A stretch of 64,000 nucleotides of DNA from Xanthomonas arboricola pv. populi (lineage in GTDB: Bacteria; Pseudomonadota; Gammaproteobacteria; Xanthomonadales; Xanthomonadaceae): NCBI RefSeq assembly GCF_002939945.1, contig NZ_MDEB01000004.1:62001-126000 (forward strand), in the 5' to 3' direction. The notes under the pieces were generated by a model, which had not been told where the DNA came from, made no database searches, and saw only the letters and a program-made list of their open reading frames with translations. Below are positions 1 through 9,295 of the stretch, one piece after another (position 1 is the stretch's first letter; every line of letters begins with the position of its first letter). Position numbers and translations under genes: made by a program.

Positions 1-1316
1 ATCAGACGCGCAAGGAATGCGCTGTTGGTGGTGACGCCCACCGCATGGAACTGCGCCAGCGCCTGGCGCATGCGTGCCAGCGCAGCGGGGCGATCCACGT
101 CCCATACGATCAACTTGGCAATCATCGGGTCGTAATACGGGCTGATGCTGTCACCTTGCTCCACCCCGGCATCGATACGCACATGCGCGCTGGGTGCGGG
201 AAACTGCAGCTGCCGCAGCGTGCCGGTCGACGGCAGAAAGCCGCGTTCGGCATCTTCGGCATACAGGCGCGCTTCCAGCGCATGTCCATGGATGTGCAGT
301 TCCTGCTGACGCAGTGGCAACGGCCCGCCTGCGGCAACACGCAATTGCCACTCGACCAGATCGGTGCCGGTGATCAACTCGGTCACCGGGTGCTCGACCT
401 GCAGCCGGGTGTTCATTTCCATGAAATAGAAATCGCCATCCGGGCCTGCAATGAATTCCACCGTGCCGGCACCGACATAGCCCACGGCGCGGGCGGCATC
501 CACGGCGGCCTTGCCCATCGCGGCGCGGCGCTGTCCGCTCATGCCGGGGGCGGGCGCTTCTTCCAGCACTTTCTGATGCCGGCGCTGCACCGAGCAATCG
601 CGTTCGAACAGATAGACGACCTCGCCCTGCGTATCGCCAAAGACCTGAATCTCGATATGGCGCGGCCGCTCGACATACTTTTCCACCAGCACCTGCGCAT
701 TGCCGAAAGCCGACTGCGCCTCGCGCTGGCAACTGGCCAAGGCTTCTTCGAACGCAGCGCCGGCATCCACCCGGCGCATGCCCTTGCCGCCGCCACCCGC
801 ACTGGCCTTGATCAGCACTGGATAGCCGATCGCATCGGCCTGCGCACGCAGGAAGGCCGGTGCCTGTTGGTCGCCGTGGTAGCCCGGCGTCAGCGGCACG
901 CCGGCGCGTTGCATCAGCGCCTTGGCCGCGCTCTTGTCGCCCATCGCGCGGATGGCTGCCGCCGGCGGACCGATGAACACGATACCGGCCTGCGCGCAGG
1001 CATCGGCAAACGCCGCGTTTTCCGACAGAAAGCCATAGCCGGGATGGATCGCCTGCGCGCCGCTCGCGCGTGCCGCATCCAGGATCGCATCGCCACGCAG
1101 ATAACTTTGCTGCGCCGGTGCGGCGCCGATATGGATCGCTTCATCGGCCATCCGCACATGCCGCGCATCGCGATCGGCATCCGAATACACCGCCACCGTC
1201 GCAATGCCGAGCTTGCGACAGGTGGCGATGACACGACACGCGATCTCGCCGCGATTGGCGATCAGGATCTTGTCGAAATAGTGCAGGTTTGCGGCGGCGG
1301 AGTCGCGCTGGGTCAT
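1..1316 (-). CDS. mccA: Methylcrotonyl-CoA carboxylase alpha subunit (biotin carboxylase part), 3' end cut by window
   Basis: ATP-dependent carboxylation of the biotin prosthetic group, first half-reaction of 3-methylcrotonyl-CoA carboxylase in leucine and isovalerate degradation (cytoplasm). I translated it from the ATG at 1316; 438 codons are visible. It opens with [16 protein letters not shown], the biotin carboxylase N-lobe, then the ATP-grasp glycine loop [12 protein letters not shown], the [12 protein letters not shown] segment and the catalytic [14 protein letters not shown] stretch. The biotin-carrier domain expected at the C-terminus lies beyond the window. It follows mccB after a 242-nt gap, an unusually long spacing inside this operon type, in which I see no convincing gene. 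Family identity is secure; MCC rather than acetyl- or propionyl-CoA carboxylase is inferred from the mccB-ivd context. Confidence 0.93.
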   Translation of the reverse strand, partial: MTQRDSAAANLHYFDKILIANRGEIACRVIATCRKLGIATVAVYSDADRDARHVRMADEAIHIGAAPAQQSYLRGDAILDAARASGAQAIHPGYGFLSENAAFADACAQAGIVFIGPPAAAIRAMGDKSAAKALMQRAGVPLTPGYHGDQQAPAFLRAQADAIGYPVLIKASAGGGGKGMRRVDAGAAFEEALASCQREAQSAFGNAQVLVEKYVERPRHIEIQVFGDTQGEVVYLFERDCSVQRRHQKVLEEAPAPGMSGQRRAAMGKAAVDAARAVGYVGAGTVEFIAGPDGDFYFMEMNTRLQVEHPVTELITGTDLVEWQLRVAAGGPLPLRQQELHIHGHALEARLYAEDAERGFLPSTGTLRQLQFPAPSAHVRIDAGVEQGDSISPYYDPMIAKLIVWDVDRPAALARMRQALAQFHAVGVTTNSAFLARL

Positions 1317-1558
1317 GACGAAGTTCTCTGTACGCCGCGATGGTGGCGGGCACTACGATGGAAAAACGGTTGCATGGATTGCGCGACAAGTCGTGGGATG
1401 GCAGCTGACATCGCTGCGCTCCAACGCGATTGGCTGCTCGACGCAGGCAACGCACGCGCACGCATGCCATGCCCCAGACAACACGCGACACTCTGCTGGC
1501 ACCTACATGTGCTGTGCCCGACAATGAAGAGCAGCACGTGCAAACGAACATCACCACC

Positions 1559-3169
1559 TCACATCCGGAACACGCCAAAGCGTGTCGTCTCGATCGGTGC
1601 ATTCAACGCGGCCGACAGTCCCAGCCCCAGCACGCGACGGGTATCGGCCGGATCGATGATGCCGTCGTCCCACAAGCGCGCGCTGGCGTAATACGGATGC
1701 CCCTGCTGCTCGAACTGGGCACGGATCGGTGCCTTGAACGCATCTTCCTCTTCGCCCGACCATGCGCCGCCCTTGGCTTCGATGCCATCGCGGCGCACGG
1801 TGGCCAAGACGCTGGCGGCTTGTTCCCCGCCCATCACGCCGATGCGCGCATTCGGCCACATCCACAGGAAGTTCGGCGAGTACGCACGGCCGCACATGCC
1901 GTAATTGCCGGCACCGAACGAGCCGCCGATCACCACGGTGAACTTGGGCACCTTGGCACAGGCCACCGCCATCACCAGCTTGGCGCCGTCCTTGGCGATG
2001 CCGCCGTGTTCGTATTTGCGCCCGACCATGAAGCCGGTGATGTTCTGCAGGAACACCAGCGGAATGCCGCGCTGCGTGCACAGCTCGATAAAGTGCGTGC
2101 CCTTGAGCGCGGACTCGGAAAACAGGATGCCGTTGTTGGCGATGATGCCGACAGGGTAGCCATGCAGATGCGCAAAGCCGGTGACCAGGGTGCTGCCGTA
2201 GCGCGGTTTGAATTCGTCCAGCTGCGAGTCGTCGACGATGCGGGCGATCACCTCGCGCACATCGAAGGGTTTGCGCGTATCGGCGGGAATCACGCCATAC
2301 AGTTCGTCCGCGGCGTAGCGCGGCAGCAGCGGCGCCTGCAATGCCAGGGAAGCAGCTGGCTTGCGCCAGTTGAGCTGCGCGATGATGGCGCGCACGCGTG
2401 CCAGGGCCTGCAGATCGTTGTCGGCAAAATGATCGGCCACGCCCGAGATGCGCGTATGCACATCCGCACCGCCGAGTTCTTCGGCACTGACTTCTTCGCC
2501 GGTGGCCGCTTTGACCAGCGGTGGACCGCCGAGGAAGATGGTGCCTTGCTCGCGCACGATCACCGTTTCATCGCTCATCGCCGGCACGTAGGCACCGCCA
2601 GCGGTGCACGAGCCCATCACGCAGGCGATCTGCGGGATGCCGTTGGCCGAGAGGTTGGCCTGGTTGTAGAAGATGCGCCCGAAGTGATCGCGGTCGGGAA
2701 ACACTTCATCCTGCAGCGGCAGGAACGCGCCGCCGGAATCGACCAGGTAGATGCACGGCAAGCGGTTCTGCTGGGCGATTTCCTGCGCGCGCAGATGCTT
2801 CTTCACCGTCATCGGGTAATAGGTGCCGCCCTTGACGGTGGCATCGTTGGCCACGATCACGCATTCCACCCCGGACACGCGGCCGATACCTGCGACCACA
2901 CCGGCGCATGGCACCTGATCGTCGTACATGCCGTGCGCGGCCAATGGCGCGATTTCCAGCAAGGCGCTGCCCGGATCCAGCAGGGCATCGATGCGCTCGC
3001 GCACCAGCAACTTGCCGCGCGCGGTGTGCTTGGCACGCGCGGCCTCGCTGCCGCCCAGCGCGGTCTGCGCCAGCGTGCGGCGCAGATCCTCGATCACCGT
3101 GCGCATGGCCGCAGCGTTATGTTGGAAGCTTTCGCCGCTGACCTGCAGCTGGCTGGTGATCACGCTCAT
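1559..3169 (-). CDS. mccB: Methylcrotonyl-CoA carboxylase beta subunit (carboxyltransferase)
   Basis: Transfers the carboxyl group from carboxybiotin to 3-methylcrotonyl-CoA. The 536-residue product is full length for acyl-CoA carboxyltransferase beta subunits. The N-terminal half holds the acyl-CoA site ([17 protein letters not shown], then [17 protein letters not shown]) and the C-terminal half the carboxybiotin site ([20 protein letters not shown], then [20 protein letters not shown]). The [15 protein letters not shown] wording is typical of MCC rather than propionyl-CoA carboxylase. It begins 10 nt after the ivd stop, so the two are very probably cotranscribed, with mccA downstream. Confidence 0.95.
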   Translation of the reverse strand: MSVITSQLQVSGESFQHNAAAMRTVIEDLRRTLAQTALGGSEAARAKHTARGKLLVRERIDALLDPGSALLEIAPLAAHGMYDDQVPCAGVVAGIGRVSGVECVIVANDATVKGGTYYPMTVKKHLRAQEIAQQNRLPCIYLVDSGGAFLPLQDEVFPDRDHFGRIFYNQANLSANGIPQIACVMGSCTAGGAYVPAMSDETVIVREQGTIFLGGPPLVKAATGEEVSAEELGGADVHTRISGVADHFADNDLQALARVRAIIAQLNWRKPAASLALQAPLLPRYAADELYGVIPADTRKPFDVREVIARIVDDSQLDEFKPRYGSTLVTGFAHLHGYPVGIIANNGILFSESALKGTHFIELCTQRGIPLVFLQNITGFMVGRKYEHGGIAKDGAKLVMAVACAKVPKFTVVIGGSFGAGNYGMCGRAYSPNFLWMWPNARIGVMGGEQAASVLATVRRDGIEAKGGAWSGEEEDAFKAPIRAQFEQQGHPYYASARLWDDGIIDPADTRRVLGLGLSAALNAPIETTRFGVFRM

Positions 3170-3179
3170 GGTGGCTCCC

Positions 3180-4343
3180 TCAGGCGGTGCGTTCGAACAG
3201 CTCGCGGCCGATCAGCATGCGTCGGATCTCCGAGGTGCCCGCACCGATCTCGTACAGCTTGGCATCGCGCCACAAGCGCCCGGTGGGGTAGTCGTTGATA
3301 TAGCCGTTGCCGCCCAGCACCTGGATCGCCTGACCGGTGAGCCAGGTGGCTTTTTCGGCGGCGTAGAGAATTGCGCCGGCCGCATCCTGGCGCGTGGTCA
3401 GCCCCGCGTCGCAGGCGCGCGCCACTGCATACACATACGCGCGACAGGCGTTGAGACCGACGTACATGTCGGCCAACTTCGCCTGCATCAACTGGAAGGT
3501 GCCGATCGGCGCGCCGAACTGCTTGCGCTCGTGCACGTACGGCAGCACCACATCCATCGCGGCGGCCATCAGGCCCAACGGGCCGCCGGCCAGCACCACA
3601 CGTTCGAAATCCAGCCCCGACATCAGCACGCGCACGCCACCGTTGAGCGTGCCCAGCACATTCTCGGCCGGCACTTCGCAATCGCTGAACACCAGCTCGC
3701 AGGTGTTGGAGCCGCGCATGCCCAGCTTGTCGAGTTTCTGCGCGGTGGAGAATCCCTGCATGCCCTTCTCGACGATGAAGGCGGTGATACCGCGTGCGCC
3801 CGCATCCGGGTCGGTCTTGGCGTACACCACCAGCACATCGGCGTCCGGGCCGTTGGTGATCCACATCTTGCTGCCGTTGAGCACATAGCGGCCGCCGCGC
3901 GCATCGGCGCGCAGCTTCATCGACACCACATCCGAGCCGGAGCCGGCCTCGCTCATCGCCAGCGCGCCGACGTGCTCGCCGGTGCACAGCTTGGGCAGGT
4001 AGCGCTGTTTCTGCTCGGGCGTTGCGTTCTTGCGTAGCTGGTTGAGGCACAGGTTGGAATGCGCGCCGTACGACAGGCCGATCGCCCCGCCAGCCCGCGA
4101 GATTTCCTCCATCGCCACCACATGCGCCAGGTAGCCCATGCCGCTGCCGCCGTACTCTTCCTCCACGGTCAGCCCGAGCAGGCCTTGCTCGCCGAACAGG
4201 CGCCACAGTTGGGCGGGAAAGACATTGTCCTGATCGGCTGCGGCCGCGAGCGGGGCAATATGGTGGCTGGCGAAGGCTGCCACGCTTTCGCGCAGCAGAT
4301 CGATGTCTTCGCCAAGCGCAAAATTCAGGGACGGCACGTGCAT
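3180..4343 (-). CDS. ivd: Isovaleryl-CoA dehydrogenase
   Basis: FAD-dependent oxidation of isovaleryl-CoA to 3-methylcrotonyl-CoA, the step before MCC. The 387-residue acyl-CoA dehydrogenase shows the signatures [18 protein letters not shown] and the C-terminal [20 protein letters not shown]. The catalytic glutamate characteristic of isovaleryl-CoA dehydrogenases is expected in the [14 protein letters not shown] segment. I chose the ATG at 4343 ([11 protein letters not shown]) because a GGAG lies 7 nt upstream; the reading frame stays open another 18 codons upstream without a better ribosome site. First gene of the ivd-mccB-mccA operon, divergent from a TetR regulator with a palindromic operator between them. 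Confidence 0.95.
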   Translation of the reverse strand: MHVPSLNFALGEDIDLLRESVAAFASHHIAPLAAAADQDNVFPAQLWRLFGEQGLLGLTVEEEYGGSGMGYLAHVVAMEEISRAGGAIGLSYGAHSNLCLNQLRKNATPEQKQRYLPKLCTGEHVGALAMSEAGSGSDVVSMKLRADARGGRYVLNGSKMWITNGPDADVLVVYAKTDPDAGARGITAFIVEKGMQGFSTAQKLDKLGMRGSNTCELVFSDCEVPAENVLGTLNGGVRVLMSGLDFERVVLAGGPLGLMAAAMDVVLPYVHERKQFGAPIGTFQLMQAKLADMYVGLNACRAYVYAVARACDAGLTTRQDAAGAILYAAEKATWLTGQAIQVLGGNGYINDYPTGRLWRDAKLYEIGAGTSEIRRMLIGRELFERTA

Positions 4344-4434
4344 GGAGCGACTCCGCAGGGATCGGGATGTGCCGGGGTGGGAGCGGGTAAGCCGCACGGC
4401 GTTTGTGCGCAGCCTAGCGGTCCGCAGTAAAAAA

Positions 4435-4459
4435 GTGAACTAAAATTCAACTATTGAAC
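4435..4459. promoter_or_regulatory. Candidate TetR operator between ivd and its regulator
   Basis: AT-rich island in the divergent intergenic region containing GTGAAC, TTCAAC and TTGAAC half-sites. TTCAA-CTA-TTGAA (4446-4458) is a perfect inverted repeat, and TGAA-N6-TTCA (4436-4449) is a second one sharing the middle half-site. Its place 14 nt before the regulator start suggests it controls both directions. Binding is inferred. Confidence 0.55.
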
Positions 4460-4472
4460 TCAGAATCACACC

Positions 4473-5093
4473 ATGGCTTATCGACGCTCCGCCCTGATGG
4501 AAGAACGCCTGGCCGGCAACCGCGAACGCATCCTGCACGCGGCCCGCGCCCTGATCGCCGAAGGTGGTTATCGCAATGCACCGGTGACCGCCGTCGCCGC
4601 CGCCGCCGGCGTGTCCACTGGGCAGATTTATCGTCACTTCCCGTCCAAAGCCGAGCTTTTCGTGGAAGTTCTCAACGAGGCGGTGCAGCGCGAGATGACC
4701 ATCCTGCGCGCCATCGCCACTACGCAGGCCAGTGCCGCCGAGCGCCTGCGCAGTGCGATCGCCACGTTCGTGCGGCGCGCGCTGGCCGGTCCTGCGTTGG
4801 CGTACGCCTTCATTGCCGAGCCGGTGGAAAGCGAGGTGGATGCCGAGCGCATCCGTGGCCGGCGCCTGTTCGGCGAGGTGTTCCGGCAGTTGCTCGCCGA
4901 CGGCGTTGCGGCTGGCGAGTTCCCGCAGCAGTCGCTGGACGCGGCGGCGGCCTGCATCGTCGGCGCCTTCACCGAGGCCCTGGTGGGACCGATCGCCCCC
5001 AGTCGCAGCGACCCGCAGCAGGGCGAGCAGCTGGTCGAGGCGATCTGCGGGTTCTGCCTGCGCGCGGTGGGGGCGCGCCAGACGACGGCCTGA
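4473..5093 (+). CDS. TetR/AcrR family regulator of the isovalerate operon
   Basis: 206-residue TetR-family repressor. The N-terminal helix-turn-helix is clear (residues about 15-60: ILHAARALIAEGGYRNAPV, then AAAAGVSTGQIYRHFPSKAELF), followed by an all-helical ligand-binding domain with no recognisable effector motif. It is transcribed divergently from ivd-mccB-mccA with 129 nt between start codons and a palindromic element there, so it probably senses a branched-chain acyl-CoA or related metabolite. In Pseudomonas the analogous liu cluster uses a MerR-type regulator, so this is a different solution. The effector is unknown. Confidence 0.85.
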   Translation: MAYRRSALMEERLAGNRERILHAARALIAEGGYRNAPVTAVAAAAGVSTGQIYRHFPSKAELFVEVLNEAVQREMTILRAIATTQASAAERLRSAIATFVRRALAGPALAYAFIAEPVESEVDAERIRGRRLFGEVFRQLLADGVAAGEFPQQSLDAAAACIVGAFTEALVGPIAPSRSDPQQGEQLVEAICGFCLRAVGARQTTA

Positions 5094-5179
5094 CAGTGCA
5101 CTGATTGAGTGTCCAACTGGGCTGTATGGATGTCGCTGGCTGTGCATATACTGTGCGCTCACCCCGCTGGAGCCCTGCG

Positions 5180-5554
5180 ATGGTCGCCGTTCTCAATCCC
5201 CTGGCCCTGACCGAACGTCTGCGCGTGCCGGATCGCACCATCCTGTCGCCTTCGGCCATGGCCGGCCTGCTGGATCTGTCGCAGCAGGAGCTGGCCGAGC
5301 TGGCCGGCGTGCATCGCAACAGCCTGCGCGTGCATCCGGAAAGCCCGCGCGTGCAAGACTTGCTGCGCAACCTGTCGCGTCTGCTGGTGGCGATGACACA
5401 AGTCCAGCCGGACGAACGCCAGGTGGTGTTCCATCTCAAGAACACCCCGATTCCGGCGTTCGAATTCGCCACCCTGCTGGAAGTGGTCAAACAGGGCCGC
5501 ACCGACGATGCGCTGACCTATCTGCGCACCGTCGCCTCGGGGGCCGCCGGTTGA
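5180..5554 (+). CDS. Xre/MbcA/ParS-type antitoxin of a RES toxin pair
   Basis: Predicted antitoxin of 124 residues. Residues about 30-60 resemble the helix-turn-helix of the Xre/ParS/MbcA group (MAGLLDLSQQELAELAGVHRNSL), and the C-terminus (TLLEVVKQGRTDDALTYLRTVA) is the toxin-binding, DUF2384-like end. The ATG at 5180 is preferred because GGAG sits 7 nt upstream; a start at 5105 would add a tail without family resemblance. It overlaps the toxin gene by 4 nt (TTGA). Antitoxins of this group neutralise the toxin and usually autorepress the pair. Confidence 0.85.
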   Translation: MVAVLNPLALTERLRVPDRTILSPSAMAGLLDLSQQELAELAGVHRNSLRVHPESPRVQDLLRNLSRLLVAMTQVQPDERQVVFHLKNTPIPAFEFATLLEVVKQGRTDDALTYLRTVASGAAG

Positions 5555-6078
5555 AGCTGAGCGCCCCGGCGCACTGCACGCTGTATCGCGCCTTCACCCC
5601 GCGTTGGGCCGCCGAACCGCTGAGCGGCGCCGGTGCCGCGCGCTCAGGCGGGCGCTTCAATCGCTTCGGTCAACCAGCCTTGTATCTCTCGCAGCAACTG
5701 GAAACCGCCGCTGCCGAATACGCGCAGGCCGCGCCGTTTCTACCGCCGTTTACGTTGGTCAGTTACGCCGCCGATCTGCCCGCGCTGGCCGACCTGCGCC
5801 TGCTCGATGCAAGCTGGGATCCGCTCTGGGCCGATTGGGCCGAGGACTGGCGCAAGGCCCTGGTCAACAAGATCGAACCGGTGAGCTGGGTACTCGGCGA
5901 CCTGCTGCGCGAGGCGCAGATCCCCGGCGTGATCTTTCCCAGCATGGCGTTGCCGGACGGCACCAACGTGGTGTTGTTTGTGGACATGCTGCAGCCCGAA
6001 AACGTGCTGCGCGTGCACGACGATGGGCGCCTGCCGCGCGACGGGCGCAGTTGGGGCGATCCGCCGATCGTAGCGTAG
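5551..6078 (+). CDS. RES-domain toxin (NAD-degrading family)
   Basis: 175-residue RES-domain protein (PF08808). Characterised members such as MbcT and Res degrade NAD+. The expected conserved residues are visible: the arginine in GGRFNRFG, the tyrosine of ALYLSQQ, the glutamates of LETAAAEYA, and the C-terminal serine in IFPSMALPDGTNVVLF. The only start compatible with the antitoxin is TTG at 5551, overlapping the antitoxin stop as TTGA, which implies translational coupling and low toxin expression. The rare start codon may be why automated calls miss it or extend it upstream. Confidence 0.85.
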   Translation: MKLSAPAHCTLYRAFTPRWAAEPLSGAGAARSGGRFNRFGQPALYLSQQLETAAAEYAQAAPFLPPFTLVSYAADLPALADLRLLDASWDPLWADWAEDWRKALVNKIEPVSWVLGDLLREAQIPGVIFPSMALPDGTNVVLFVDMLQPENVLRVHDDGRLPRDGRSWGDPPIVA

Positions 6079-6087
6079 CGACGTCCT

Positions 6088-6423
6088 TCAGCTCACCAAC
6101 AGCTGCAGCGCACCCGCCAGCAGCGGCGCGGCCACTGCCGTGGGCAGAATCAATCCACGCCGATACGGCAGCAACCACAGCGACAGCAACGCGATAGCGC
6201 CGGTCAACGTGCCCAGCCACAACACCGGGCCGATGCCCCAGCCCTGCGCGTGTACCGCCAAGCCGAAGGTAAGCAGCAACAGCAGCCAACCCAGCAGGCG
6301 CAGTTGCCGCGAACGCGCGGCGCCCAGCGTGCGGCCACGTACTTCCTGCTGATGCTTGTCAATCGCCAGGCACAGCGCGGCGAATCCGGAAAAATTCAGC
6401 GCCAGCAACAGCCACACGCTCAT
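6088..6423 (-). CDS. DUF3325 small membrane protein
   Basis: 111-residue inner-membrane protein with an N-terminal helix (VWLLLALNFSGFAALCLAI) and three further hydrophobic stretches, matching DUF3325. Such proteins recur at the end of operons with PepSY-helix proteins and DUF3649, usually beside TonB-dependent receptors, but no biochemical role is established. Its ATG overlaps the stop of the PepSY gene (ATGA), so it is translationally coupled. Last gene of the operon; it converges on the RES toxin gene with only 9 nt between stops. Confidence 0.8.
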   Translation of the reverse strand: MSVWLLLALNFSGFAALCLAIDKHQQEVRGRTLGAARSRQLRLLGWLLLLLTFGLAVHAQGWGIGPVLWLGTLTGAIALLSLWLLPYRRGLILPTAVAAPLLAGALQLLVS

Positions 6424-8036
6424 GCGCTTTCCTGCATCGGCACGCTGCCTTGCGCAGGCGCGGCGGCAGTGGCGCGGGCACGTCGCGCCGATGCCGGTTG
6501 CGGTGCCTTCCACTGCTGCAAACGCCAGCCCGCCACGCCCAGACACACGCCAAGGAACAGGCAGACCAGATCGACTCCGGCCAACGTCCATTGCCCGGCC
6601 GGTAGCGTCACGCCCAGGTGCACATCGGTGGTGATCGCATTGACCACCGGCACCAGTGCGAACAAGGCCGCGCCCAGATACAGCTGCCAGCTCCACATCG
6701 CGCGCCGCGGCCACACGAACGCGGCCAGCAATGCAACGGCCCATGCGACGAAGAACAGGTTCGCCTCCATCGTCGCGCGCGCCTCCAGGTTCACCGGCAA
6801 TAACCGGTTGGCCCAGAAAAAGCTGGAAAATGCGATCGGCAGGCCGGCGACCGTGCCGATGTTGAGCGCATCCACCAGCCGCAGCCCGAAGCCGATACGT
6901 CCGGCCTTCAGATGTTTGGGGCGTTCTTTCACTGCCCACATCACCACGCCGCTGGCCACCATCAGACAACCGAGCAAGCCGGAGCCGAAGAACAGCGCGC
7001 GCATCCATGGCCCGGCGAAGTGGGCGATATGCAGGCCTACCATCACCCCGCGCGTCTGGCTGGCGCCACCTGGCGGTCCGCTGCGCTGCAGGCGCTGGCC
7101 GCTGACCGCATCGAACAGGATCGACGGCGCATTGGTGGACAGATGATCGGCCAGCTGGGTGACGCCGACCGCCGCGTGCGCATCGTTGGGAAGCGACACC
7201 GCCACGTTGCCGACCTCACCGCCGCGCCAGTCGCTGCGCGCACGCGCCACGAACTGTTCCAGCGGCAGCATGCGCGCCGGGGTACCCGAGGCGTTTCGCG
7301 TATCGGCAACCCGGTTGGCGGCCTCTTCGTAGAAACGCATTTCGTTGTCGGAGTACTGCGCCTTGATGCCCCACGGCAGGTACATGAACATCAGGGTCAC
7401 GATGCCGGTGTAGGTGATCATCGCGTGGTACGGCAACGCGGTCACCGCGCTGACATTGTGGAAATCCAGCCACGAGCGCAGGCCCTTGCCCGGGCGAAAG
7501 GTGAAGAAATCCTTGAAGATCTTCTTGTGCGTGATCACGCCGCTGATGATCGCCACCAGCATGAACATCGCGCAGAAACCCACGATATAGCGCGACCACA
7601 TCACCGGCAGATAATGCAGGTCGAAATGCAGCCGGTAGAAGAATTCGCCGCCCAGGGTGTCGCGCGCGGCGATTTCCTTGCCGGTGGCCGGGTCGATGAT
7701 GGCGTTGCCGTACATCTGGCGGCGACTGGCCGGTTTGCCATCGGCTGGCACAGGGTTTTGCCAGTACATGCTGACCACCGGATTGCGCGTGTCCGGCAAG
7801 GTGATGTTCCAGCTCTGCGCATCGGCGGCATGCGTCTGCAGATACTGCTCGGCACTGCGCAACGCGGTCGCGTTGCTCACCGTGGTGGTGGGTAGTTCCG
7901 GGCGCATCCAGCGGCTGATCTCGTCGCGGTAATAACTCGCCGTGCCGCCCATGAAGATCAACAGCAGCACCCAGCCGACCAGCAGCCCGGTCCAGGTGTG
8001 CAGCCACGCCATCGACTGGCGGAATCCCTGCTTCAT
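6420..8036 (-). CDS. PepSY-associated transmembrane protein (putative ferric-siderophore reductase type)
   Basis: 538-residue polytopic protein with PepSY-associated helices. The first helix (SMAWLHTWTGLLVGWVLLLIFMGGTASYY) carries the HTWTGL motif with a histidine thought to bind heme in this family. A periplasmic domain follows, then helices with paired histidines (FRLHFDLHYLP-like, FHNVSAVTALPYHAMITYTG, VGLHIAHFAGPWMR). Family members are proposed to reduce siderophore-bound iron at the inner membrane; that role is inferred here. Start ATG 8036 gives MKQGFRQSMAW and overlaps the DUF3649 stop by 4 nt. A candidate Fur box precedes the operon. Confidence 0.85.
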   Translation of the reverse strand: MKQGFRQSMAWLHTWTGLLVGWVLLLIFMGGTASYYRDEISRWMRPELPTTTVSNATALRSAEQYLQTHAADAQSWNITLPDTRNPVVSMYWQNPVPADGKPASRRQMYGNAIIDPATGKEIAARDTLGGEFFYRLHFDLHYLPVMWSRYIVGFCAMFMLVAIISGVITHKKIFKDFFTFRPGKGLRSWLDFHNVSAVTALPYHAMITYTGIVTLMFMYLPWGIKAQYSDNEMRFYEEAANRVADTRNASGTPARMLPLEQFVARARSDWRGGEVGNVAVSLPNDAHAAVGVTQLADHLSTNAPSILFDAVSGQRLQRSGPPGGASQTRGVMVGLHIAHFAGPWMRALFFGSGLLGCLMVASGVVMWAVKERPKHLKAGRIGFGLRLVDALNIGTVAGLPIAFSSFFWANRLLPVNLEARATMEANLFFVAWAVALLAAFVWPRRAMWSWQLYLGAALFALVPVVNAITTDVHLGVTLPAGQWTLAGVDLVCLFLGVCLGVAGWRLQQWKAPQPASARRARATAAAPAQGSVPMQESA

Positions 8037-8344
8037 GCCGCGCCCCGTTGCAGCCATGCGGCCAGTGCGAACATCAGCGCCGCCGGCACCGCGATGCCTG
8101 CCCAGGCGCGCCACACGCTGGCGGTGGCGAACGCCCATAGCGGCGCGCAGGCGCACACTACGATGCCGACCAGCATGCTGGTCAACACGGCCTCGCTGCG
8201 TGGCATCGGCAACACCAGCGCCAGCAGCAGATTGGTGGCGCTGGCGAGCGCATAACCGCCAAACATCGCCGCCAGCGTGCGCGCAAGCACGCCCAGCCAG
8301 GGACGCCTGAACCAGGGAAGCGGCAGGGATGGTGCGGTAGGCAT
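8033..8344 (-). CDS. DUF3649 membrane protein
   Basis: 103-residue protein with about three hydrophobic helices (VLARTLAAMFGGYALASATNLL, VLTSMLVGIVVCACAPLWAF, AWAGIAVPAALMFALAAWL), matching DUF3649, also called an iron-transporter-like family. It sits between a DUF4198 gene (25 nt upstream) and the PepSY gene (4-nt overlap). This gene trio with DUF3325 is a recurrent iron-linked arrangement in Gammaproteobacteria. The exact role is unknown. Confidence 0.8.
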   Translation of the reverse strand: MPTAPSLPLPWFRRPWLGVLARTLAAMFGGYALASATNLLLALVLPMPRSEAVLTSMLVGIVVCACAPLWAFATASVWRAWAGIAVPAALMFALAAWLQRGAA

Positions 8345-8369
8345 CGGATCAGCCAGGCGTGTGGCCGAC

Positions 8370-9014
8370 TTACTCGGCCAGGAAGGTCAACGTGCTGATG
8401 TGATGGATCATCGCCACCTGCTTGCCGGCGATCTCACGCGTCACCGCCTCCTTGTTGGTGGCGACCACGATGTGCCGGCCGGCGCGCAGCTTTGGCAGGG
8501 TCACCTGGCCGTTGGCATCGGAGGTCAGCGTCTTCTGCCACTTCTGCGGGTCGATCACCGTCACCTCGACCTTGGGCAGCGGCTTGTTGCGATAGAGCAC
8601 GGTCAGCGTATTGCTGTTGGCAGCGGTGGGCACCAGCTCGAAATCGAGCTTGGCCGACGGCGTGGCGCGCCCGGCGCGTGCGTAGTAGCTCACCGTCTCG
8701 AAGCTGCCGGCTTCGCCCTTCCACGGCTCGAACACGCTGTCGTCGCCCAGCCACGCATCGCCGGTGCCGGACAACGGCGCGGTGAGGAACGCGCTGCCGC
8801 GCTGCAGGGCGCCGGCCTTGCCGGCGGTGCCGAACACGGTCGGCTTGACCACGCGCTTGATCTCGTCTTCGCCGTGGTCGGGGGTTTCCTGCGCCGGCTC
8901 GCCGAAGTAGATGCGCACCGGGCCGCTGCCGTCGCGCTCGATCCAGATCTCGTGAGCCTGGGCAGACAGGCTGATGCTGGCCAAGGCCAGGCAGGACAGC
9001 AGGAAGGACTTCAT
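8370..9014 (-). CDS. DUF4198-family periplasmic protein
   Basis: 214-residue exported protein. Signal peptide MKSFLLSCLALASISLSAQA with cleavage likely before HEIWIE, which would leave His at the mature N-terminus, a feature of metal-linked DUF4198 proteins. The central part is beta-rich and residues about 150-190 (VEVTVIDPQKWQKTLTSDANGQVTLPKL) resemble a carboxypeptidase-regulatory or transthyretin-like fold. Relatives accompany nickel, cobalt or iron uptake genes. First gene of the operon, 61 nt downstream of a Fur-box-like palindrome. Confidence 0.75.
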   Translation of the reverse strand: MKSFLLSCLALASISLSAQAHEIWIERDGSGPVRIYFGEPAQETPDHGEDEIKRVVKPTVFGTAGKAGALQRGSAFLTAPLSGTGDAWLGDDSVFEPWKGEAGSFETVSYYARAGRATPSAKLDFELVPTAANSNTLTVLYRNKPLPKVEVTVIDPQKWQKTLTSDANGQVTLPKLRAGRHIVVATNKEAVTREIAGKQVAMIHHISTLTFLAE

Positions 9015-9074
9015 CGCGGCGACTCCTGGTAAGCGGGACCGGGCGAGGCGAGAACCGCGTCACCGTGGATTGAT

Positions 9075-9094
9075 GGGAATGATACGCAATTCCC
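9075..9094. promoter_or_regulatory. Candidate Fur box
   Basis: GGGAAT-N8-ATTCCC is a perfect inverted repeat whose core AATGATA-CGC-AATT resembles the Fur consensus (GATAATGATAATCATTATC). It lies 61 nt upstream of the DUF4198 start, a promoter-proximal position. Iron repression of the 9014-6088 operon is therefore likely but inferred. Confidence 0.55.
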
Positions 9095-9295
9095 TCAAGC
9101 GAGACCAACGTCTCATGCGGCATTGCGGCAATTCATCCGCGTGTGCCGGCGGGCGTGCGGGCCAGAGCCACAGCGCGGCAGGGCGCAGCGCACACCGCTG
9201 CAATAACTGTCATGCACAGTGGCCAGACGGGCGCGAACTGTGCTCTATACTCCGGCGCTAGCAGAGGTCTTCGACCAACAGCCAGGGGTGAGCGC

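Noticed and set aside
1317..1558. Small gene between mccB and mccA
   Set aside because: Short frames there have no ribosome site or recognisable product; left as spacer.
1430..3298. Long open frame on the plus strand (over 600 codons) opposite mccB
   Set aside because: Antisense shadow of mccB caused by high G+C codon structure; His/Arg-rich translation with no family resemblance.
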